From assembly GCA_024195585.1 (NCBI GenBank), contig SWBL01000200.1, positions 29,011-93,010 of the forward strand: 64,000 nucleotides of DNA. Direction: 5' to 3'. A program made the position numbers and the translations under genes. This stretch comes from Aureobasidium sp. EXF-3400. Taxonomy: Eukaryota > Ascomycota > Dothideomycetes > Dothideales > Saccotheciaceae. Positions 58,003 through 64,000 of the stretch are shown piece by piece. Within the stretch, counting starts at the first letter, position 1. Each line of letters opens with the position of its first letter. Below the pieces are notes generated by a model. That model did not search any database and was not told the origin of the DNA. It worked only from the letters and a program-made list of their open reading frames with translations.

Positions 58003-58362
58003 TTGGAATCGGCCGTTATTATATGGCCCCCATCTGCATCATCATCGCCATATATCATGATCTTCTACTTCGACGAAGATGGAGAGCCATCCAGTCGCAC
58101 TATTCCGAGTCTAGGTGAGGACATCGTTCACCTGTGGTCTACCACCTCCTTACAAGCACCTTCCAGGCTTGCTCGTTTCCGCAAGTCAAACATCCTTGGT
58201 TATCACTGTCGTTTGATCCCCGCAGAGGTATGGTCGCAGATCCTGAGTTATGTCAATGAGAAGGACCTCAAGTCTATCGTCGTCGCCAACTTTCCTCACG
58301 CTTCCCAGGGGCCACGATTACTCAGTCATGTTCGAGAACGACGGTGCCCACGATTACAATAA
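58003..58362 (+). pseudogene. F-box-domain fragment
   Basis: 119-codon frame containing CRLIPAEVWSQILSYVNEKD then LKSIVVAN, matching the F-box pattern LPxEhhxxIhxyhxxxDLxxhxxV. The preceding FDEDGEPSSRTIPSLGEDIV is polar. After about 30 more codons the frame ends without the usual C-terminal repeats; these appear in other frames downstream. Confidence 0.55.
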
Positions 58363-58539
58363 CCACCAACTATCATCAGCCAACATGGACTCTACTTCTT
58401 ATCCTGAGCCCGCCAACAACGACCATCACTACTACTACCCTGTCTACGAAGGCTCTGCTATCTCTCATGGTGGCTCCTACGATCAAACCACTTCTGTCTA
58501 CCACGACAGTGTTCTTGGAGTAAAGACAACCAAAGTGTG

Positions 58540-58580
58540 TGCAACTGTTTAGGTCTGCCGGAAGCTGAAGATCAAGTGAG
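58540..58580 (+). pseudogene. zinc-cluster module, copy B (short)
   Basis: A stretch coding CRKLKIK directly followed by GTGAGTG, the place where many zinc-cluster genes have an intron. Only this piece of the module is visible. Confidence 0.4.
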
Positions 58581-58699
58581 TGCCAGGGTTGCTTCTGCGC
58601 ACATTTTTCTGCTCATCCCTATCCCTAATATCATCTCTTCCCATCAGAGTCATCATCATTATATATCGGGGTCTCCTGATTTGAGGAAGAAAAATTTAC

Positions 58700-58900
58700 C
58701 ATGGCCAAAGACACCTTTGATGATGAGTTCCTGGTTGCTCTGGGTTGTGGCTGCCCTCAACTTACCTCTCTCGCTTTCAGTGGTGCCTATGAGCTTGTGG
58801 GTACACGCAACGAGACAGGAGTCATCTAGCCTTGCTTGCAGCGCCTAGAGATTGGCAATGTCATCACCAATGTCCTCTGCATGACGGATGACGCTGAGTA
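58700..58900 (+). pseudogene. F-box/LRR repeat fragment with in-frame amber
   Basis: Frame reads DTFDDEFLVALGCGCPQLTS then LAFSGAYELVGTRNETGVI, TAG, then without frame change PCLQRLEIGNVITNVLCMTD and TAA. The CPQLTSL...LQRLEIG pattern is typical of fungal AMN1/F-box leucine-rich repeats. Confidence 0.5.
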
Positions 58901-59184
58901 AATTCCTACCTCCTTGTTGGCATATTTCATCGTACTGACGTGCAGTATGGAGCTCGTTCAGCTGCCAGCATCGCAAGAGCTGTTCGCGCTCACACACCAA
59001 ACCTGACAATCTTCCACGCCACTACCCAGGAACCTATTTTCGGCGACATTCTCGCTTCGAAGGTTAAGAGATGCGCGGCTGCAACAGATGTTAGAGCCGA
59101 CCTGTTCCGAACTCAGGCATGGACGAAAGTTCTGATCTCTCTAACAACCTGGTTCTTGTCGACTCTCATCGCCTCCTGTCAAGC

Positions 59185-59290
59185 GTAGAGTTGAGCCACC
59201 CGGACTACACGTTACTTGCGAAGGTTTCCCTAAGCTCAGGGTCAAATACCTCTTCCGAAGTGATGGCGAGCCGTGTGAGAAGTGCTCGTT
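59185..59290 (+). pseudogene. zinc-cluster module, copy C (Cys lost)
   Basis: Aligns along its length with copy A at DNA level: GTTACTTGCGA...AAGCT...GTCAAAT...GAGAAGTGC. Two of the first three cysteines have been changed (one TGC to TAC). Confidence 0.55.
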
Positions 59291-59410
59291 TCTCGTCGTG
59301 TCAACCAAAGATCAAACACACGCGGCCCACGCGTTACTTGCAAGGCTTGTCGCAGATTGAACATCGAACGCCACGCCACCCGCGATAGTATATCATGCGA
59401 GAAGTGTGAC
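59291..59410 (+). pseudogene. zinc-cluster module, copy D
   Basis: Directly follows copy C and matches copy A from the VNQRSNTRG segment onward: VNQRSNTRGPRVTCKACRRL, NIERHATRDSISCEKCDKNG. The third Cys of the cluster is replaced by Arg, so it is unlikely to fold as a zinc cluster. Confidence 0.6.
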
Positions 59411-60560
59411 AAGAACGGCCGTTCTTTTTGAGCGCGAGGCCAGAGCCCCTTATCCATCCGAAGAGAGCAGCAAAGCAAGCCGCTGCCAGCGCTCCCAGCC
59501 GAGCGGAGCCAAGAGAGCCGCTAAGCATGGTGCTTCCAACTGTTGCAGTTGCCGTCATGTGCAGTGCCGTGACGAAAAGGGAGCAACAACCGAGCCAACC
59601 CTCAAGATGCTTCCCACCATTGAAGTTGCAGTCTATCCCTGGCGCTGCCAAGTCTGCGCAGACCTTGGATATCCTTACTACGTTCCCAGGGACTGCACCC
59701 CTAGCCTTGACAAGTGGAGCTGAGGTATCCACAGAGGCTCTCACCTTAGTATGGCCGAGGCAGAGGTTGAGGAGGTGTTCCACACATATTTCCACACATC
59801 TCTGGAGCAAGAAACTGCATAGACTTCACGTTAGGCAGATCACAACGTTCATCGTTGAAGCCTTCTTCATTATCTAATGAGTGGATCTTCGAGTGTATCT
59901 AACTCAAGATTGGTCATAGAAGACATCTCCTTCAAGATTCCAGGCTCATCACTTTTCAGATGAGCACCGTCTCTACGAGGCACGCAGGGAGTTGAGGATC
60001 TACGGCCACCCCAGTGGCCAGTACTTCAAGTCTTGGACCGCCTTATTCTTCACGGTGCGATCAACTTCGACGATGAATCTATCGAGCAAGTTGCGCGCCA
60101 CTCCTGCATCCTCGACTGATCGCTCTGGCCAACTGCTCGGCTGCGGTACCTCACCTGTTCCTGGAGGTCTTTATCAACACCCGGAAATGGCAGACATCCA
60201 AAATCCTAGATTTTGAACCATTCATTCCACTTGAAACTGCCAGATTCTTGATCAGGAAAGGTACCATGACGCCTTAGCAGGTATATTCTGTGCAAGCAGT
60301 CACGGGAGCAGCTGACCGCATCAACAATCCGGTGCTCAGTGACGAGGATACGAGAGATGATTGTTGCAGTTGAAGTAACAAAAATCTCCCAAGAATGACT
60401 CGTCATGTATATATGTCATGCAGCAAACCGGGTTCATGCCACACCATGACTGTGAGTCAAGAACGTCACATCATCTGCAGAGGGTGTCTGCCACTCCCAA
60501 AGATAGCTGCGAAAGAGATCGGTCTCACTATTCGACCTCACGGCTATCTCTCCGCTCCTT
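59411..60560. other. unassigned degenerate sequence
   Basis: Continuation of the remnant-rich zone. Overlapping frames at 59428-59877 (both strands) have biased composition but no motif. No intact gene. Confidence 0.4.
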
Positions 60561-60617
60561 CATCATGATCGTCAACTCTTTGCCAGGATCGCCTCCCCTG
60601 TACAGATTCGCCGTAGA

Positions 60618-60983
60618 GTGGTACGTCCACCATTCGATGCCTACAAAGGCTGGAAATGGCCGATACTATCCAGTATACGAATAATTGCCCAAGGGACTCC
60701 TCCGTCTCATGTGCGGCTTCTAGGAGATCAGAGACAACCACCAGAAGAAGAACAACCCTTGTCTCTACGACGAGCACGGGAGTATCTCGAAAAGATCGAG
60801 GGATATAAATTTCTATCATTTGCACTATATCTACCGAACTTACTAGACCTCCATCTAATTAAGAGGATCTTCGATAGATTGAAGAGGGAATTGAGAGGTT
60901 ATAAGCTAGCTAGAAAGAGTAGAGAAGATGTTAAATTAGCCATAGAGCATGTAAAATGGGAGTGGAAGAATACGGAGAATTAG
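60618..60983 (+). mobile_element. Tc1/mariner-family transposase C-terminal fossil
   Basis: The frame ends REYLEKIEGYKFLSFALYLP, NLLDLHLIKRIFDRLKRELR, GYKLARKSREDV, then a short helix and stop. This is the C-terminal catalytic end of a Tc1/mariner transposase (AREYLE.I..I.FL.WP.YSPDLNPIE..WDRLKR). The key motif is degraded: DLNPIE reads DLHLIK, SP reads LL, W reads F. P-to-L and E-to-K are C:G to T:A transitions. The segment 60800-61000 is also AT-richer than its surroundings. N-terminal parts and inverted repeats were not identified. A dead DNA-transposon relic. Confidence 0.7.
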
Positions 60984-61519
60984 AGCGAACGAATGGAACA
61001 AATGTGTAGTAACGACCGCTTCTGTAAGAAGGCTTAACTTTGTATAGATGACGGAGGATGGAACCACTGGCATGGCTAATAATTTATTGTATATATATAT
61101 CAGTTGAATTGAGCGTATGGTGTTGGCGCAAAGTTGAAGAGTGTCGAATTCGTCGTTTTGGCGTTGCGAAGCGGCAGAGACTTCTTGAAAATCTTGAGTA
61201 CAGTGCTCAGCAAGCACTCCACCATCTTCGACCGTGAAGATTAATCATTCGCTTCTCGACGAATATACCGCACCAACTGGAAAGGTTGAGACATTAGCTC
61301 TAGACTTGTACCGCAGAACAGGTAGGCTAACATGAGTCCAACACTGTTTTATATTATGCGGTAACAGAATTTGGAAATTAGAAGGCCACACCGCTCAGCA
61401 ACCGTGCTCAAATCCTTCGACTCGGTCGCCTAGAACGCAAACTATCTATATACCACAATTTTCACGAATTGTCTCCTCTCTTTTCTTTTCCTATCAGATC
61501 ACAAGTTTACATTCCTATC
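60984..61519. other. intergenic/promoter
   Basis: AT-rich sequence after the transposase relic, then the promoter of the secreted-protein gene. No terminal inverted repeat located. Confidence 0.4.
61447..61452 (+). promoter_or_regulatory. TATA-box candidate
   Basis: TATATA about 70 nt upstream of the ATG at 61520. Confidence 0.5.
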
Positions 61520-62787
61520 ATGGTTGGCAAATATACTTTTGTGGGCTGCTGCATAGCAGCTTTGTCTGCCATGACTTATGCTCAAGACGATGCTCAAGAC
61601 GATGCTCAAGACGATGCTCAAGACGATGCTCAAGACGATGTCCGACCGCCCTCGACCATCTGGGACCGCCTGGACCTACCGTTCACCTTCACCGACTGCG
61701 CTGCACCGACCGAGATGGAAACATGTTGGAAAGCACAAAACTACACCGCCGAAGATAATTTTCTTGTCCAATCTTTGGGTTTGCAGAACAGGATCGACTG
61801 TGCCCTTACAAACTGCTGGAACAGGGTATGACAAGATATACTAAAACAATATTCTCCACCACACGACTGACATCAGTCTAGATCTATTCATGCGATTACC
61901 AACAACTACTGCTCTCCTATAATTCCACGTGCTCTTTGATATTGAGTGAAGACGAACCCGCTCCAAACCTGCCATTTTGGCCAGCTCCTTCAGATGCAGC
62001 TGAGTCATGCAGCTGTAACCTCAACAAGCTAAACGACAATTTGCCCACCAACGAAGCCTACTCGATCTGTATGGAAAAGGTACAATTTGAGCGTGGCGAT
62101 CCAGACGATCTTGAAGAGCGACCAACTCCTGATTGCGATTGTTGCCTCTACGGTGCTTATGCTGCTGGGTGAGTAATTGGATTTGCCGTGTGTGTATTGC
62201 CTACCTTACTGATTGTATCTACCAATAGCGCCTGGGATACTTGCAAAGATCAAGACCCCGGTTATATTGTTTTGAACTACATCAAAGAGGCTTACATCGA
62301 CGATGACAGCCATGGAAACAACAATAGTCTGGCGCAATGTTCCTCCCGGCTCCAGAATTTTAATTGCGTGGATTATGGGTTCAGCATCTATGGTGCAAAT
62401 GCTTCTGACTATGCAAGACCTACTCCGATGCACTCGGCTACTGGTACTTGGAGTGATACCAATGGTATTCTGACTGCTCCTGTCAGCGGCGCGACTTATA
62501 CCTGGACTGCGTGGAATGTGACGTTGACTATCACCGCTGCTTCAGTGGAGGCAGTGGCTACTAGAAGTGCCAGTGCTACTGGAGAACCCAGTGGCATGTC
62601 TACTGGAAAGACCAGTGGTAGTGCGAATGGCAGTGTGACTCGAGCCGGCAGCGTCACTGGCAGTGTGACTGGGACTGGGACTGGCGCTTCATCCATGACT
62701 ACTGGTGCTGCTCCTACACTGATGGCTGCACAGCATCCTGCAGCTGCTCTCATGGGACTCGGTGGTCTCGCATTTGCACTCTTGTAA
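61520..62787 (+). CDS. secreted GPI-anchored-type protein with AQDD repeats
   Basis: 383 aa from exons 61520-61825, 61882-62168 and 62229-62787, joined in frame (GTATGA and GTGAGT donors). Signal peptide: MVGKYTFVGCCIAALSAMTYA. Immediately after it are five AQDD repeats. Then a Cys-rich domain with regular spacing (TDCAAPTEMETCWKAQ, DCALTNCWNR, YSCDYQQ, SCSCNLNKL, DCDCCLYGAY, WDTCKDQ, LAQCSSRLQNFNCVD) about residues 55-235 follows. Next are a Gly/Ser/Thr-rich stalk (GSVTGSVTGTGTG) and a hydrophobic C-terminus (AALMGLGGLAFALL) that suits a GPI attachment signal. Likely a cell-surface protein. The Cys domain is not one I can name; it is not clearly CFEM. Confidence 0.8.
61583..61643 (+). repeat. 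12-bp coding tandem repeat (Ala-Gln-Asp-Asp)
   Basis: Five essentially identical copies of GCTCAAGACGAT just after the signal-peptide codons; a length-variable site. Confidence 0.95.
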
Positions 62788-64000
62788 GCATGAGGAATGA
62801 GAAACGTGATATCACACAGGCAGTGTGTCTCTAAACAAAAATCTACCAAAATCTCCATCATAGAACCATAGAACCATAAAAAGCGAAGAAATTTCCATCT
62901 TCATCACAATTTCCATACTTATCATAACAACTCAAATCACTATGAAGTCCTTGATTCTCTCGAATCCTTCTTCAATTTGTAGAAATCAGTCTCCTGACAG
63001 GATACAAATGCATAGCTGAGTGCATGACCTTGGTACAATGGCGAGTGGACTCGTATTGCTTGCACGACAGGCAATCGACTTGCTAGGACTTATAATGGCC
63101 GCTCTGCAGCCGATAACAGTTGTCGCAAGCTGGATCTTGCAACGCATCGTTGCTCAACGGAGATCTTGAAAGCTAGACACAAGGGAAAAATAGACCAAGC
63201 CTTGATCTATTTAACCGACTAGAAAGACAAACGTGAAGTTTCAAATGCCTCCGTCATTCCCGAGATACAACAATTCGTATTCGGAGCCAGTACTGTGTTG
63301 CTGTTGAAGCTGCAGCTGCACGTGTGGTCTCAGTACCGCCCGTTTTTGACTTTCCAGAACCCAATGAAAACGTTCTTGCAAAAGATACTAGAGAAAAGAG
63401 TTTTGGAAACCCAAGTACCTCAAAAAAAAAAAAGAACAATCCTTACAACATATCCCCATCCTCAACGGCATCAGAAAGTCGAAAAGCGGTAGTAGCAGCA
63501 AAAGCTAGAGCGGTAAAACTCACAAGTTCACCAGAAATCTACTTGACAAAAACAGTGAGAAACAAGCACGGTCTTAACACTTTCGGGAAGACTGGATGTT
63601 ACTCGATTCCCCAGCGACCGCCAAAGTAATTGAGACCGGTCTGCAAAACATCCCTGTCTGTCCCGTAGCGTGGGAAACTGACCAAAGTCCCGTCTACAAA
63701 CAACTGCCACCTTGGCTACTCCCTAAACCACTTCCTCAGCAACATGTATATTAGTTGCAAGAATACGAGAATAGTCGCGCGCAGAACTACTAAATTTGAC
63801 CCGATCGAGAGAGAAAAGGCTTACGTCTACTCGCTGGGTAGTCTAGGAATGCCACTGGTCATCTCCGTCCCATTGTCTCCCTCTTCGCGAGAGTAATATG
63901 ACACACCCTGCAAAGAAACTCACTAGAACTCCGAGAAAAAAGAAAAAAAAAAAACAAGGCTAGTTCTGTCTTACTGACAAAGCCACATCTTTCCCCCCCC
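62788..64000. other. terminal 1.2 kb, no confident gene
   Basis: Mostly short ORFs. A 101-codon frame at 63324-63629 (VFDFPEPNENVLAKDTREKS ... VVAAKARAVKLTSS ... HGLNTFGKTGCYSIPQ) has protein-like composition but no ATG. A weak upstream exon beginning at ATG 63246 can be imagined, but the splice site is poor. A-runs occur at 63422-63435 and 63937-63953. Confidence 0.4.

Noticed and set aside
1..64000. CRISPR arrays, rRNA or tRNA genes, and a secondary-metabolite core enzyme
   Set aside because: None found by reading; spaced direct repeats, tRNA arms and PKS/NRPS motifs were not seen, and CRISPR is not expected in a fungal nuclear genome.

Overview
The window is nuclear DNA of a filamentous ascomycete. 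The evidence is the density of genes with short (about 45-95 nt) GT-AG introns that carry CTAAC/CTGAC-type branch sites, and the gene families present: GIT1/PHO84-type and sugar MFS permeases, a fungal amino-acid permease, secreted RNase T2, an Osh3-type oxysterol-binding protein, Zn(II)2Cys6 and F-box/LRR remnants, a DUF3632 protein, and giant Ser/Thr-rich secreted proteins. A Dothideomycete (Aureobasidium-like) is my best guess. That is inference; no marker gene fixes the taxon. Exon boundaries below were read by eye from splice sites and reading-frame agreement.

Layout. 1-3.5 kb: a GIT1-like transporter cut by the window edge (-) and a membrane-anchored M24 (Xaa-Pro type) peptidase (+). 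4-5 kb: a hypothetical protein (-). 5.6-14.9 kb: two very large secreted Ser/Thr-rich proteins (1534 and 1064 aa) arranged head to head. 15.2-18.1 kb: an acidic-tailed hypothetical protein and a Cys-containing hypothetical whose frame is crossed by two in-frame stops, probably inside introns. 18.8-25.6 kb: amino-acid permease, RNase T2 and a TmpA-like ferric-reductase-type membrane flavoprotein, all (-). 25.6-29.9 kb: more than 4 kb with no convincing gene.

29.9-34.4 kb (-): the most striking gene, a 1437-residue polypeptide combining ubiquitin-like segments, a vWA fold that appears split around a U-box (E3) insert, and a C-terminal E2 (UBC) domain with its catalytic Cys. 35.4-37.2 kb: a conserved basic zinc-ribbon-like hypothetical. 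37.9-39.4 kb: a BTB-like remnant, a truncated zinc cluster and a small hypothetical gene. 39.8-43.4 kb: a small coiled-coil protein, a DUF3632 protein and a broken coiled-coil gene with a frameshift and an amber codon. 43.7-45.9 kb: divergent paralogues sharing a WDER/DLDP N-terminus. 47.7-49.5 kb: sugar/quinate-type MFS permease. 50.4-53.4 kb: Osh3-like GOLD-PH-FFAT-ORP protein.

53.9-61 kb is a gene graveyard: F-box/LRR fragments broken by in-frame stops, several degenerate copies of one zinc-cluster module, an internally repeated fragment, and the C-terminal fossil of a Tc1/mariner transposase. 61.5-62.8 kb holds a repeat-bearing, GPI-anchored-looking secreted protein. The last 1.2 kb has no confident gene.

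The genes are mostly independent units. Uptake (three permeases, secreted RNase, peptidase) and the cell surface (three secreted Ser/Thr-rich proteins) are the commonest themes. I see no biosynthetic cluster.
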